Shown: in pieces, positions 27,534 to 36,551 of the stretch | Position numbering within the stretch: position 1 is the stretch's first letter | How the letters are laid out: each line of letters starts with the position of its first letter | DNA from: DASSQJ01 sp963772645 | GTDB taxonomy: Bacteria; Actinomycetota; Actinomycetes; Actinomycetales; Dermatophilaceae | Reading direction: 5' to 3' | DNA length: 64,000 bases | Assembly: GCA_963772645.1 (NCBI GenBank) | Contig: CAVYYD010000014.1 | Coordinates: 10,452-74,451 of the forward strand | The notes under the pieces: model-generated | The model's input: only the letters and a program-made list of their open reading frames with translations | What the model was told of the DNA's origin: nothing | The model's database searches: none | Translations under genes and position numbers: made by a program

Positions 27534-28079
27534 TCAGCCGGCGAGCGCCTCGGTGAGCGCCTTGGTGAAGGCGGGCAGGTCGTCGGGGTTGCGGCTGGTG
27601 ATGAGGTTGTCGTCGACGACGAGCTCGCGGTCCTCCCAGCTGGCGCCGGCGTTGCGCAGGTCGGTCTGCAGGCTCGGCCACGAGGTGAGGTGCCGGTCGC
27701 GGACGACGTCGGCCTCGGCCAGGGTCCACGGGGCGTGGCAGATCGCGGCGACCGGCTTGCCGCTCTCGACGAACGTGCGGACGAACGCGACGGCGTCCTC
27801 GTCGGTGCGCAGCGCGTCGGGGTTGGCGACGCCGCCGGGCAGGACGAGGGCGGCGTAGTCGCCCACCTCGGCGTCCTCGACCCGCACGTCGACGGGGAAG
27901 GTGTCGGCCTTGTCGAGGTGGTTGAAGGCCTGGACCCGACCCTCCTGGGTCGAGACGAGCACCGGCGTCGCCCCGGCGGCCTCCACGGCCTTCCAGGGCT
28001 CGGTGAGCTCGACCTGCTCGATGCCCTCCATGGCGACGAGGAAGGCGACCTTCTGGGTGCTACCGGTCGTGCTGGTCAT
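27534..28079 (-). CDS. DJ-1/PfpI-family protein
   Basis: 181-residue class I glutamine-amidotransferase-like protein of the PfpI/YhbO group, which includes stress-protective deglycase or glyoxalase-like enzymes; the activity is debated. KVAFLVAMEGIEQVELTEPW at the N-terminus gives the acid, and the nucleophile elbow is KPVAAICHAPWTLAEADVV with Cys and the following His. LVVDDNLITSRNPDDLPAF is the family C-terminal motif. ATG 28,079 is preceded by GAAAGGA. Confidence 0.9.
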   Translation of the reverse strand: MTSTTGSTQKVAFLVAMEGIEQVELTEPWKAVEAAGATPVLVSTQEGRVQAFNHLDKADTFPVDVRVEDAEVGDYAALVLPGGVANPDALRTDEDAVAFVRTFVESGKPVAAICHAPWTLAEADVVRDRHLTSWPSLQTDLRNAGASWEDRELVVDDNLITSRNPDDLPAFTKALTEALAG

Positions 28080-28249
28080 GGTGTCCTTTCGGTCGGAAGA
28101 CGACGACGGCGCCTCGTCGGCGCCGCCCGGTCCAACGGTGCCCGCGCCGTCGACATTCCAGTGCGCCGCGGCCGGCGGCCTCTGGTCACCGGCGCGGTAC
28201 CCCGGGGGCGGGACGGCGAAACGGGAGGCCCCGGCTCCATGGACCGCCC

Positions 28250-28945
28250 TCAGAAGAGGCGGTGCTCGCTGCCGTCGATGCCGCGCAGTGCGTCGTAGTC
28301 GAGGACGAGGCAGCGGATGCCGCGGTCCTCGGCCAGGGTGCGGGCCTGCGGCTTGATGACCTGGGCGGCGAGGACGCCGGTGACCGGGGCCAGGTGCGGG
28401 TCGCGGTTCATCAGCTCGAGGTAGCGGGTCAGCTGCTCGACCCCGTCGATCTCCCCGCGCCGCTTGATCTCGACCGCGACGTGCCGGCCCTCGGCGTCCC
28501 GGCAGAGGATGTCGACCGGCCCGATGGCCGTCATGTACTCGCGCCGGCTCAGCGTGTACCCCTCGCCGAGGGTCGTGATGTGCTCGGCGAGCAGCCGCTG
28601 CAGGTGTGCCTCGACACCGTCCTTGACCAGTCCCGGGTCGACGCCGAGGTCGTGCGCAGCGTCGTGGTGGACCTCGTGCAGGCGCACCCGCAGCCGGTCC
28701 TCGGACCTGGCATGCTGCACGACCCACACGGCGGTGACCCCCTCGGCGGCCTCCGCCTCGTCCGGCTCGACCTCGGCGAAGGCGCACGGTGGCGCCATCC
28801 AGTTCAGCGGCTTGTAGGACCCGCCGTCGGAGTGGACCAGGACCGAGCCGTCGGCCTTGACCAGGAGCAGCCGGGTGGCGAGGGGGAGGTGGGCGGTGAG
28901 CCGGCCCTCGTAGTCGACGCTGCACGACGCGATGACCATCCGCAC
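28250..28945 (-). CDS. nucS: mismatch-specific endonuclease NucS (EndoMS)
   Basis: Cuts DNA at mismatches, replacing MutS/MutL in actinobacteria and some archaea. 231 residues: N-terminal dimerisation and ssDNA-binding half starting MRMVIASCSVDYEGRLTAHL (GTG codon), SYKPLNWMAPPCAF, and the C-terminal RecB-like nuclease with GPVDILCRDAEGRHVAVEIK (D-ExK catalytic residues) and LTRYLELMNRD. Family length. A TAGGGT -10 lies 8 nt before the GTG, so it is probably leaderless. Strong evidence for an actinobacterial source. Confidence 0.95.
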   Translation of the reverse strand: MRMVIASCSVDYEGRLTAHLPLATRLLLVKADGSVLVHSDGGSYKPLNWMAPPCAFAEVEPDEAEAAEGVTAVWVVQHARSEDRLRVRLHEVHHDAAHDLGVDPGLVKDGVEAHLQRLLAEHITTLGEGYTLSRREYMTAIGPVDILCRDAEGRHVAVEIKRRGEIDGVEQLTRYLELMNRDPHLAPVTGVLAAQVIKPQARTLAEDRGIRCLVLDYDALRGIDGSEHRLF

Positions 28946-28953
28946 GAGCGGAC

Positions 28954-28959
28954 ACCCTA
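28954..28959 (-). promoter_or_regulatory. leaderless -10 element of nucS
   Basis: TAGGGT on the minus strand, 8 nt before GTG 28,945. It is about 40 nt from the -10 of the divergent MFS gene. Confidence 0.45.
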
Positions 28960-28994
28960 CCCGGCGCCGGCGCCGGGCACGCGCGGGGAAATGT

Positions 28995-29012
28995 TTAGTA
29001 CGGTTGAACTAA
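28995..29012. promoter_or_regulatory. candidate MarR operator overlapping the MFS gene start
   Basis: TTAGTACGGTTGAACTAA has 5-nt inverted arms (TTAGT/ACTAA) and an additional matching C/G pair, the size and AT-rich-end layout of MarR-family sites. It covers TACGGT (28,999-29,004), a likely -10 element 7 nt before ATG 29,012, and reaches the first base of the ATG. A bound MarR protein, encoded at the end of the same operon, would block transcription start. Confidence 0.55.
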
Positions 29013-30808
29013 TGAACGAGGCAGCCAGCCCCCGCTACAAGTGGGTCGCCCTGTCGAACACCACGCTCGGCGTCCTCATCGCGACGATCAACAGCTCGAT
29101 CCTGCTCATCGCGCTGCCCGACATCTTCCGTGGCCTCGGCATCGACCCCCTCGCCCCGGGCAACAGCAGCTACCTGCTGTGGCTGATCATGGGCTACCTC
29201 GTGGTGACCGCGGTCCTCGTCGTGAGCTTCGGGCGGCTCGGCGACATGTACGGCCGGGTGCGGATGTACAACGCGGGCTTCGCGATCTTCACCCTCTTCT
29301 CGGTGCTGCTCTCCGTGACCTGGATGACCGGGCAGGCCGGTGCGCTCTGGCTCATCGTCATGCGGATCCTGCAGGGCGTCGGTGGGGCGCTGCTCATGGC
29401 CAACTCGAACGCCATCATCACCGACGCCTTCCCGAGCGACCAGCGCGGCCTCGCCCTCGGGCTCAACATGGTCTCGGGCATCGCCGGCAGCTTCCTCGGC
29501 CTCGTCGTCGGCGGGCTCCTCGCCCCGCTGGAGTGGCGGCTGGTCTTCCTCGTCTCGGTGCCGGTGTCGCTCTTCGGCACCGTCTGGGCCTACCTCAAGC
29601 TGCGTGACACCGGCCTGCGGCGGCCCGGCGGCATCGACTGGTGGGGCAACCTCACCTTCGGCGTCGGCCTGGTCGCCCTGCTCGGCGCCATCACCTACGG
29701 CATCCAGCCGTACGGGCGCCACCTCATGGGCTGGACGAACCCGTGGGTGGTGGTCGCCCTCGTCGCCGGCGTCGTGCTGCTCACCGTCTTCACCTGGGTG
29801 GAGACCAGGGTCGAGCACCCGATGTTCCACATCGACCTGTTCCGCATCCGTGCCTTCACCGCGGGCAACGTCGCCAGCCTGCTCTCCGGGCTCGGCCGCG
29901 GGGGGCTGATGTTCATCCTCATCATCTGGCTCCAGGGCATCTGGCTGCCCGAGCGCGGCTACTCCTTCGCCTCGACCCCGCTGTGGGCGGGCATCTTCAT
30001 GCTCCCGCTCACCGTGGGCTTCCTCGTCGCCGGGCCCGTCTCCGGATGGCTGTCCGACCGCGTCGGGGCGCGCCCCTTCGCGACCGGCGGGATGCTCATC
30101 GCGGCGGCGAGCTTCGGCTGGCTGCTCACCCTGCCGGTGCAGTTCGGCTACGCCTCGTTCGCGGGGGCGATCTTCGTCAACGGGGTCGGGATGGGGCTCT
30201 TCGCGTCCCCGAACCGCGCCGGGATCATGAACGCCCTGCCGTCCATCCGGCGCGGGGTGGGGGCCGGGATGAGCACGACGTTCCAGAACACCGCGATGGT
30301 GCTCTCGATCGGGATCTTCTTCTCGCTCATGGTCGTCGGGCTCGCCGGGTCACTGCCGTCGGCGATGGCGGCCGGCCTCGAGGCGCACGGGGTGGGTGCG
30401 GGGCAGGCCCACCAGGTGGCGGCACTCCCACCGGTCGCGGTGCTCTTCGCCTCGCTGCTGGGCTACAACCCGATCCAGTCCCTCCTCGGGGACCAGACGC
30501 TCTCGCGGCTGGCCCCGGCGGACGCGCAGTACGTCACCGGGCACGCCTTCTTCCCCCAGCTCGTCTCCGGGCCCTTCCACGCCGGGCTGACCGTCGCCTT
30601 CGGCTTCGCCATCGGGGCCTGCCTCGTCGCGGCTGCGGCCTCGTGGCTGCGCGGGGGTCGCTACGTGCACGTCGACGAGCCGGCCCCGGGGCCGGGCACG
30701 GCGGGGCCGGGCACGGCGGGGCCGGCGGCACGACCGACGGCGCCGCCGACAGGGCCGACGGGCCCGGCCGCGTCCCGAGCCGCCGCCGTCCGGGAGGCGG
30801 CCTCGTGA
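29012..30808 (+). CDS. MFS drug-efflux transporter, DHA2 (EmrB/QacA) family
   Basis: Proton-coupled export of drugs or other hydrophobic compounds. 598 residues with about 14 membrane helices. TM1 region has TTLGVLIATINSSILLIALP (motif D1-like), the loop 2-3 motif A reads GRLGDMYGRVRMYN, and the antiporter motif C lies in LGLNMVSGIAGSFLGLVVGG. Residues ~500-530 form an extracytoplasmic loop; the last ~45 residues are a disordered tail with repeated PGTAGPGTAGP units. No Shine-Dalgarno is present; the gene is probably leaderless. Coupled to a MarR regulator by GTGA overlap. Confidence 0.92.
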   Translation: MNEAASPRYKWVALSNTTLGVLIATINSSILLIALPDIFRGLGIDPLAPGNSSYLLWLIMGYLVVTAVLVVSFGRLGDMYGRVRMYNAGFAIFTLFSVLLSVTWMTGQAGALWLIVMRILQGVGGALLMANSNAIITDAFPSDQRGLALGLNMVSGIAGSFLGLVVGGLLAPLEWRLVFLVSVPVSLFGTVWAYLKLRDTGLRRPGGIDWWGNLTFGVGLVALLGAITYGIQPYGRHLMGWTNPWVVVALVAGVVLLTVFTWVETRVEHPMFHIDLFRIRAFTAGNVASLLSGLGRGGLMFILIIWLQGIWLPERGYSFASTPLWAGIFMLPLTVGFLVAGPVSGWLSDRVGARPFATGGMLIAAASFGWLLTLPVQFGYASFAGAIFVNGVGMGLFASPNRAGIMNALPSIRRGVGAGMSTTFQNTAMVLSIGIFFSLMVVGLAGSLPSAMAAGLEAHGVGAGQAHQVAALPPVAVLFASLLGYNPIQSLLGDQTLSRLAPADAQYVTGHAFFPQLVSGPFHAGLTVAFGFAIGACLVAAAASWLRGGRYVHVDEPAPGPGTAGPGTAGPAARPTAPPTGPTGPAASRAAAVREAAS

Positions 30809-31293
30809 GCTCGCCCGCGTCGCGCCCGGCGCTCCACCCGGCCGTCGTCGCGCTCGCCGGCGAGCTGCGCACCGAGGTCAGCCGGGTCGCCTACCACCTG
30901 CGGATCTCGGCCGCCGCCTCGGAGATGACCCCCACCCGGCTCGCCGCCATGTCGGCGCTGGAGCTGCGGCCCGAAGGGCTGCGTCCCGGTGACCTCGCGG
31001 CGAGGATGGGCATCTCGCCGGCGAGCACGACCCGCCTCGTCGAGGTGATGCGGGACGCCGGCTGGCTCAGCAAGGATCGCGACCCCGGCGACCACCGCGC
31101 CTTCGTCCTACGGCTCACGGCCGCGGGCCGGCAGGCGCTCGCCGACTTCCGCCGGCGCAGCACCGGCCGGTTCGCCGAGGACCTCGCCGCGCTCGACCCG
31201 CAGGAGCGCGCGGCGCTTGAGGCCGCCGTCCCGGTCCTGCGCCGGCTCGCCGACGGCCGGCTCGAGCCCCGGCAGGCCCCCTCCCACGGCTGA
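30805..31293 (+). CDS. MarR-family transcriptional regulator of the efflux gene
   Basis: 162 residues with the MarR winged-helix core: LTRT-like N-terminal helix (VVALAGELRTEVSRVAYHLR), recognition region LRPGDLAARMGISPASTTRLVEVMRDAGWL, and wing KDRDPGDHRAFVLRLTAAGRQAL (DxRxxxxxLT). Start GTG overlaps the transporter stop. Expected to repress the MFS operon through the palindrome at 28,995-29,012 and to be released by a ligand of the pump. Confidence 0.88.
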   Translation: MSSPASRPALHPAVVALAGELRTEVSRVAYHLRISAAASEMTPTRLAAMSALELRPEGLRPGDLAARMGISPASTTRLVEVMRDAGWLSKDRDPGDHRAFVLRLTAAGRQALADFRRRSTGRFAEDLAALDPQERAALEAAVPVLRRLADGRLEPRQAPSHG

Positions 31294-31368
31294 CCGGCCC
31301 CGGCCGGCCCTCTCCCACGGTTGATCGGGGCCCGGCCGCGACGCACACTGGTGCCAGAGGTGAGGCCG

Positions 31369-31788
31369 ATGAGGGCAGCGCTGTGGGTGCTCGTGCTCGT
31401 CGTCGCCCCGGGAGGGCTCTTCGTCGCGCAGTGCGAGGGGATCCGCTGGCTCTCCGAGGGCGAGGCGCCCCGTCCGCTGCGCCCGGTGGTCACCCGCTCC
31501 GCCGCCGTCCTGCGCGCCCTCCGGCCGGTCCGCCGGCGCGAGCCGCTGCCGCAGGTCCTGCTCGCCCTCGAGCTGCGCCGGCTCGCCGCCGAGGTGCGGC
31601 GCATCGACGAGGGGCGCCAGCCGCACCGGGCGGCGCGGCTCGCGGCCGCGCTCGCGGCGTACGACCACGTGCTGCTCCAGCTGTGCGAGGCCGCCCAGCT
31701 GGAGCACCCGCGGGGGCTGCCTCCGCTCAGCTCGCGGGTCCGGCTCGACCTCGAGGCCGAGCTCGTGGCCAGCGGCGTCGACTGGTGA
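31369..31788 (+). CDS. hypothetical protein with N-terminal membrane segment
   Basis: 139 residues: a short hydrophobic N-terminus (RAALWVLVLVVAPGGLFVAQ) that could be a signal anchor, followed by an Arg/Leu-rich helical domain (LLALELRRLAAEVRRIDEGR). No family recognised. ATG 31,369 is preceded by GAGGTGAGG. It ends before the hairpin at 31,802. Confidence 0.6.
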   Translation: MRAALWVLVLVVAPGGLFVAQCEGIRWLSEGEAPRPLRPVVTRSAAVLRALRPVRRREPLPQVLLALELRRLAAEVRRIDEGRQPHRAARLAAALAAYDHVLLQLCEAAQLEHPRGLPPLSSRVRLDLEAELVASGVDW

Positions 31789-31801
31789 GCCGGCCCCAGT
31801 C

Positions 31802-31836
31802 GCAGCCGGCGGGGTAAGAAGCGTCACGCCGGCTGC
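31802..31836 (+). terminator. hairpin terminator before the 3-hydroxybutyryl-CoA dehydrogenase gene
   Basis: GCAGCCGGCG (31,802-31,811) pairs perfectly with CGCCGGCTGC (31,827-31,836) around a 15-nt loop, 14 nt after the stop of the hypothetical gene. Confidence 0.5.
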
Positions 31837-31875
31837 ACCTCGTGGGCACCGGGGGCCTCTGGAAGGATCGCGGCC

Positions 31876-33654
31876 ATGGCGCGTGACTTCACCACCGTGG
31901 GTGTGATCGGACTCGGCACGATGGGCGCGGGCATCGTGGAGGTGTTCGCCCGCAACCGCATCGACGTCGTGGCGGTCGACGTCGACGATGCCGGCCTCGA
32001 CCACGGACGCGAGGTCCTCGCCGGGAGCACGAGCCGGGCGCTCTCCCGCGGCAAGATCAGCCAGGAGGAGCATGACGCGCTGCACGCGCGGGTGCGGTTC
32101 ACCACGGACCTGCACGACCTCGGCGGCTGCCAGCTCGTCGTCGAGGCGGTACCCGAGCAGCTCGAGCTGAAGAAGCAGATCTTCGGCACCCTGGACCAGA
32201 TCGTCTCCCCGGACGCCGTCCTCGCGACGAACACCTCGTCGCTTCCGGTCACCGAGATCGCGGTCGCCACCTCGGACCCCAAGCGCGTCGTCGGGATGCA
32301 CTTCTTCAACCCGGCCCCGGTCCTGCAGTTCGTCGAGGTGATCCGCACCGTCATCACCGCCGAGGACGTCTTCGACGACGTCAAGGCGCTCGCCGAGCGG
32401 CTCGGCAAGAAGCCGGTGGTGGTCGGGGACCGCGCGGGCTTCATCGCCAACGCGCTGCTCTTCGGCTACCTCAACCACGCGGTCTCGATGTTCGAGAGCC
32501 GCTACGCCACCCGCGAGGACCTCGACGCCGCGATGCGCTTCGGCTGCGGCTACCCGATGGGTCCGCTCCAGCTGCTCGACCTCATCGGCCTCGACACCGC
32601 GTACGAGATCCTCGACACGATGTACCGGCAGGGCCGCGACCGGCTGCACGCCCCGAGCCCGATCATCAAGCAGATGGTCAGCGCGGGCCTGCTCGGGCGG
32701 AAGTCGGGGCGGGGCTTCTACACCTACGCGGCGGCCGGGTCCCCGCAGACCGTCCCGGACGCGCAGACGCCGACCGGGGCCGAGGGTGCCGGCGTGCAGG
32801 TCCGTCCGGTGCACACGGTCGGGGTGGTCGGCTCCGGGACGATGGCCACCGGCATCATCGAGGTCTTCGCCAGGGCCGGCCACGACGTCGTCTACGTCGC
32901 CCGCACCGAGGAGCGGGTGGCCGCCGTGCGCACGGCGGTCGCGAAGAGCACCGCCCGGGCCGTCGAGAAGGGCCGGATGACCGCCCCCGAGGCCGAGGCG
33001 GTCCTCGGCCGGCTCCGTGGCTCCACCTCGCGCTTCGCCCTGGCCGACGTCGACCTCGTGGTCGAGGCGGTCGCCGAGGACCTCGCGGTCAAGCAGGAGC
33101 TGTTCCGCGACCTGGACTCGATCTGCCGGGACGGCGCGATCCTCGCGACGACGACGTCCTCGCTGCCGATCATCGACTGTGCCAAGGTCACCTCCCGGCC
33201 GCAGGACGTCGTCGGCATGCACTTCTTCAACCCCGCGCAGGTCATGAAGCTCGTCGAGGTGGTGCACACCGTCTCGACCGCGCCGGACGTCGTCGCCACC
33301 GTCCAGGCTCTCTGCGCCGAGGTCGGCAAGGTGCCGGTGACCTGCGGGGACCGCTCCGGCTTCATCGTCAACGCCCTGCTCTTCCCCTACCTCAACGACG
33401 CGGTGAAGATGCTCGAGGGCAACTACGCCAGCGCCGACGACATCGACACCGCGATGAAGACCGGCTGCTCACTGCCGATGGGCCCCTTCGAGCTGCTCGA
33501 CGTCGTCGGGCTCGACGTCTCGCTGGCGATCGAGCGCGAGCTGTACGTCGAGTTCCGCGAGCCCGGGTTCGCCCCGGCGCCGCTGCTCGAGCACCTGGTC
33601 ACCGCGGGGTACCTCGGGCGCAAGACCGGGCGCGGGTTCCGCACCTACGGCTGA
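31876..33654 (+). CDS. double-module 3-hydroxybutyryl-CoA dehydrogenase
   Basis: NAD(P)-dependent oxidoreductase interconverting acetoacetyl-CoA and 3-hydroxybutyryl-CoA; in the ethylmalonyl-CoA pathway it works in the reducing direction after the thiolase. 592 residues made of two complete, homologous modules (about 1-290 and 310-592). Each has its own dinucleotide motif (GLGTMGAGIVEVFA; GSGTMATGIIEVFA), catalytic His in GMHFFNPAPV and GMHFFNPAQV, and C-terminal GLLGRKSGRGFYTY and GYLGRKTGRGFRTY. Both catalytic sets look intact. This tandem arrangement is known in actinobacteria. ATG 31,876 follows GGAAGGATC. A giant hairpin directly follows the stop. Confidence 0.93.
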   Translation: MARDFTTVGVIGLGTMGAGIVEVFARNRIDVVAVDVDDAGLDHGREVLAGSTSRALSRGKISQEEHDALHARVRFTTDLHDLGGCQLVVEAVPEQLELKKQIFGTLDQIVSPDAVLATNTSSLPVTEIAVATSDPKRVVGMHFFNPAPVLQFVEVIRTVITAEDVFDDVKALAERLGKKPVVVGDRAGFIANALLFGYLNHAVSMFESRYATREDLDAAMRFGCGYPMGPLQLLDLIGLDTAYEILDTMYRQGRDRLHAPSPIIKQMVSAGLLGRKSGRGFYTYAAAGSPQTVPDAQTPTGAEGAGVQVRPVHTVGVVGSGTMATGIIEVFARAGHDVVYVARTEERVAAVRTAVAKSTARAVEKGRMTAPEAEAVLGRLRGSTSRFALADVDLVVEAVAEDLAVKQELFRDLDSICRDGAILATTTSSLPIIDCAKVTSRPQDVVGMHFFNPAQVMKLVEVVHTVSTAPDVVATVQALCAEVGKVPVTCGDRSGFIVNALLFPYLNDAVKMLEGNYASADDIDTAMKTGCSLPMGPFELLDVVGLDVSLAIERELYVEFREPGFAPAPLLEHLVTAGYLGRKTGRGFRTYG

Positions 33655-33659
33655 GCGGA

Positions 33660-33719
33660 CCCCGAGCTCGGGTGCTCAGGTGGTCGCCGGGGCGACCACC
33701 TGAGCACCCGAGCTCGGGG
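33660..33719. terminator. 60-nt near-perfect palindrome (29-bp arms, 2-nt spacer)
   Basis: Bases 33,660-33,688 are the exact reverse complement of 33,691-33,719 with no mismatch. It starts 5 nt after the dehydrogenase stop codon and ends 10 nt before the -10 of the next gene. Each arm also contains the internal palindrome CCCGAGCTCGGG. No T-run follows. Most likely a transcription terminator and mRNA 3'-end protector; it could also extrude as a cruciform. Confidence 0.75.
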
Positions 33720-33729
33720 ACGCGGTCAG

Positions 33730-33735
33730 TAGGGT
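33730..33735 (+). promoter_or_regulatory. leaderless -10 element of the FAD-oxidoreductase gene
   Basis: TAGGGT lies 8 nt before GTG 33,744, just after the large palindrome. Confidence 0.45.
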
Positions 33736-33743
33736 GGGGCGCC

Positions 33744-36226
33744 GTGAGCCCGACCGCCGCCCTGCCCGCCCGCGCCCGTGTCGTCGTCGTCGGGGGCGGG
33801 GTGATCGGGGCCTCGGTCGCCTACCACCTCGCCCACGAGGGGGAGGCCGACGTCCTGCTCCTCGAGCGCGACCGGCTGACCTCGGGCACGACCTGGCACG
33901 CCGCGGGGCTGATGACCTGCTTCGGCTCCTTCAGCGAGACCAGCACCCGGCTGCGGCTGTCCTCGCGCGACCTCTACGGCCGGCTGGAGGCCGAGACGGG
34001 GCAGTCGACCGGGTTCCGGCCGGTGGGGCTCGTCGAGGCCGCGGCGGATGCCGACCGGCTCGAGGAGTACCGCCGGGTGGCCGCCTTCCAGCGCCGCCTC
34101 GGCCTCGAGGTCGAGGAGGTCTCCCCGCGGGAGATGGCCGAGCTCTTCCCGCTCGCCCGCACCGACGACCTGCTCGCCGGGTTCCACGTCCCCGGGGACG
34201 GCCGGGTCAACCCGGTCGACCTCACGATGGCGCTGGCCCGCGGCGCCCGCGCCCTCGGGGTCCGTATCGCCGAGGGGGTGTCGGTCACCGGCGTCGCGAC
34301 CCGCCGGCGCGGCGCGGTGGAGGAGGTCACCGGGGTCGAGACCGACGACGGCCGGGTCGAGTGCGACGTGGTCGTCAACTGCGCGGGGATGTGGGCTCGA
34401 GAGCTCGCCGGGCGCAACGCCGTCGTCGTGCCGAACCAGGCGGCCGAGCACTACTACCTCGTCACCGAGCCGATCGACGGGATGAGCCCGGACGCCCCGG
34501 TCTTCGAGGACCCCTCCTGCCACGGCTACTACCGCGAGGAGGGCGGCGGGATGATGGTCGGCCTCTTCGAGCCGGTCGCCGCGCCGTGGCGGGTCGAGGG
34601 GATCCCGCCGACTTCTCCTTCGGGACGCTGCCGCCGGACTGGGAGCGGATGGCGCCCTTCCTCGAGCGGGCGATGAGCCGGGTGCCGGTCGTGGAGACCG
34701 CCGGGCATCCGGACCTTCTTCTGCGGCCCGGAGTCCTTCACCCCCGACCTCTCGCCGGCGGTGGGGGAGGCGCCGGGCATCCACGGCTACTTCGTCGCCG
34801 CCGGGATGAACTCCGTCGGCGTGCTCTCGGCCGGCGGGCTGGGCCGGATCGTCGCGCACTGGGTGGTCTCCGGACGGCCGGACGTCGACGTCACCGGCAT
34901 CGACGTCGCCCGCTTCCGGTCGTGGCAGCTCGACCCACGGCACCGCGCCGAGCGGACCGCCGAGGTGCTCGGCACCGTCTTCGCCGCGCACGCGCCGGGG
35001 ACCCAGCTCGCGTTCCTCGCGCGGCGTGTTCGCGCTCCCCGCTGCACGAGCGGGTCGTGGCCGCCGGCGGCGTACCTGCGCGACGTCTCGGGCTGGGACG
35101 CGGCCGCCTGGTACGCCGGCGCGGGCGAGGCGCCGACGGCGGCGCCGAGCTGGGGCCGGCAGCCGTGGTGGCGGCACTGGGAGGCCGAGCACCGTGCGGT
35201 GCGGGAGGCGGTCGGCGTCCTCGACATGTCGTTCATGGCCAAGCTCGCGGTGCGCGGCCCCGACGCCGGAGCGGTCCTCGACCGGCTGAGCGCCGGTGCC
35301 GTCGACGAGCGCGACCGCCGCATCACGTACACCCAGTGGCTCGGCGAGGACGGCGGCATCGACGCGGACGTCACGGTGACCCGGCTGGCCCCCGACGACT
35401 TCCTCGTCGTCGCCTCCGACACCGCCCACGGCCGGGTCGTCGGGATGCTGCGCCGGGGCTCGGGTGACGCGCGGGCCACCGTCGAGGACGTCACCGAGGA
35501 CCTCGCGCTGCTCAGCGTCCAGGGTCCCGCGTCCCGCGCGGTCCTCGCTGCCCTGGCGCCCGGCGACCGACTGGTCGACGCCGGCGTTCCCCTTCCGCGA
35601 CGCGCACCGGGTCCGGCTCGCCGGGCCGACGTCCTCGCGGTGCGGGTCACCTACGTCGGCGAGCTCGGCTGGGAGCTCTACGTCCGGGCCGGCGCGGCGC
35701 TGCGGCGGTGTGGGACGCGCTCTTCGACGGCCGGCGCGGCGCACGGCATCCGCCCGGTCGGGCTCGCGGCGCTGTCGAGCCTGCGCCTCGAGAAGGGGTA
35801 CCGCGACCTCGGGCACGACCTCGACAACACCGACGACGTCTGGGGCGCCGGCCTGGGTTTCGCCGTGGCGCTCGACAAGCCCGGGCGGCTTCGTCGGCCG
35901 CGAGGCGACGCTCGCCGCGAAGGAGGCGGGCCGCCGCGGCGCCGCATCGTCTCGGTCGTCGTGGCAGGACCCCGAGCCGCTGCTCTTCCACGGCGAGGTG
36001 GTGCTGCGGGACGGCGTGCCCGTCGGCGACGTCCGGTCCGGGTCCTACGGGTGGACGCGTCGGGGCGGCGGTCGGGCTCGCCGGCGTGGCGCACCGAGAG
36101 CGGCGTGACCCGCGAGTGGCTCGGAGTCGGGCACGTGGGAGGTCGACGTCGCGCGGCGCCCGCTACCCGGCCGGCGTCTCGCTGCGCCCGCCCTACGACC
36201 CGACGAGCGCCCGCGTGACCGCCTGA
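33744..36226 (+). pseudogene. FAD-dependent oxidoreductase-aminomethyltransferase fusion (sarcosine/dimethylglycine dehydrogenase-like), many indels
   Basis: About 827 codons when repaired. The N-terminal half is a DAO-type FAD domain (ARVVVVGGGVIGASVAYHLA, then SGTTWHAAGLM, the histidyl-FAD site of this family) and EHYYLVTEPIDG. The C-terminal half is a GcvT/aminomethyltransferase domain (VLDMSFMAKLAVRGPDA, DLALLSVQGPASRAVLAAL, RVTYVGELGWELYV, GLAALSSLRLEKGYRDLGHD). This architecture demethylates N-methylated glycines and passes C1 to tetrahydrofolate. Frame changes occur near 34,611, 34,712, 35,023, 35,035, 35,075, 35,590, 35,625, 35,700, 35,885, 35,960 and 36,050. All fragments keep conserved sequence, so error in the data is more likely than a true pseudogene. 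Confidence 0.75.
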
Positions 36227-36243
36227 CTGGTTGGATGGCGGCG

Positions 36244-36522
36244 GTGCCGCGCAGCAACCGTCGCCGTCGCGACCTCGAGACCCGGCCGCTCGGAGCCGGC
36301 CACCGAGGTGCGCACGGAGTCCTGGCGCGGCCGGCCCTGGCACGTGCGCCGGCTGACCGGCGCGACGTCGACGCGCGAGTACCGCTGCCCGGGCTGCCAC
36401 CAGGGCATCGCGGTCGGCACGCCGCACGTCGTGGTCTGGCCCGCCGAGGGTGTCGATGGGGTCTCCGAACGACGGCACTGGCACACCGGTGCTGGAGCGC
36501 CCGCCACGCCGCGCGCCCGTGA
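36244..36522 (+). pseudogene. small CxxC zinc-binding-like actinobacterial protein, two indels
   Basis: About 92 residues after repair: basic N-terminus VPRSNRRRRDLETRPLGAG, then ESWRGRPWHVRRLTGATSTR, a CPGCHQGI cysteine pair with GTPHVVVWP and the ending RRHWHTGCWSARHAARP. A short protein of this pattern is common in actinobacteria and often carries an uninformative ATP/GTP-binding label. The Cys/His pattern (CxxC, H, HxxC) suggests a structural zinc site. Frames change near 36,302 and 36,487. A nearby in-frame ATG at 36,235 is an alternative start. Confidence 0.6.
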
Positions 36523-36551
36523 CGGCGACCCCGCCCGGCGGGGCCGCCGTC
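36521..36551. terminator. hairpin spanning both stop codons of a convergent pair
   Basis: GACGGCGACCCCGC (36,521-36,534) pairs with 36,538-36,551 with a single mismatch and a 3-nt loop. The stop codons of the forward gene (36,520-36,522) and of the reverse permease gene (36,550-36,552) lie at its two ends. Confidence 0.6.

Noticed and set aside
30685..30725. Short tandem repeat GCCGGGCACGGCGGG near the end of the MFS gene
   Set aside because: It simply encodes the PGTAGPGTAGP disordered tail; two units are too few to call a functional repeat.
31275..31330. CTCCCACGG-TGA repeat after the MarR gene
   Set aside because: Two imperfect copies around the stop codon in GC-rich DNA; no symmetry or promoter relation.
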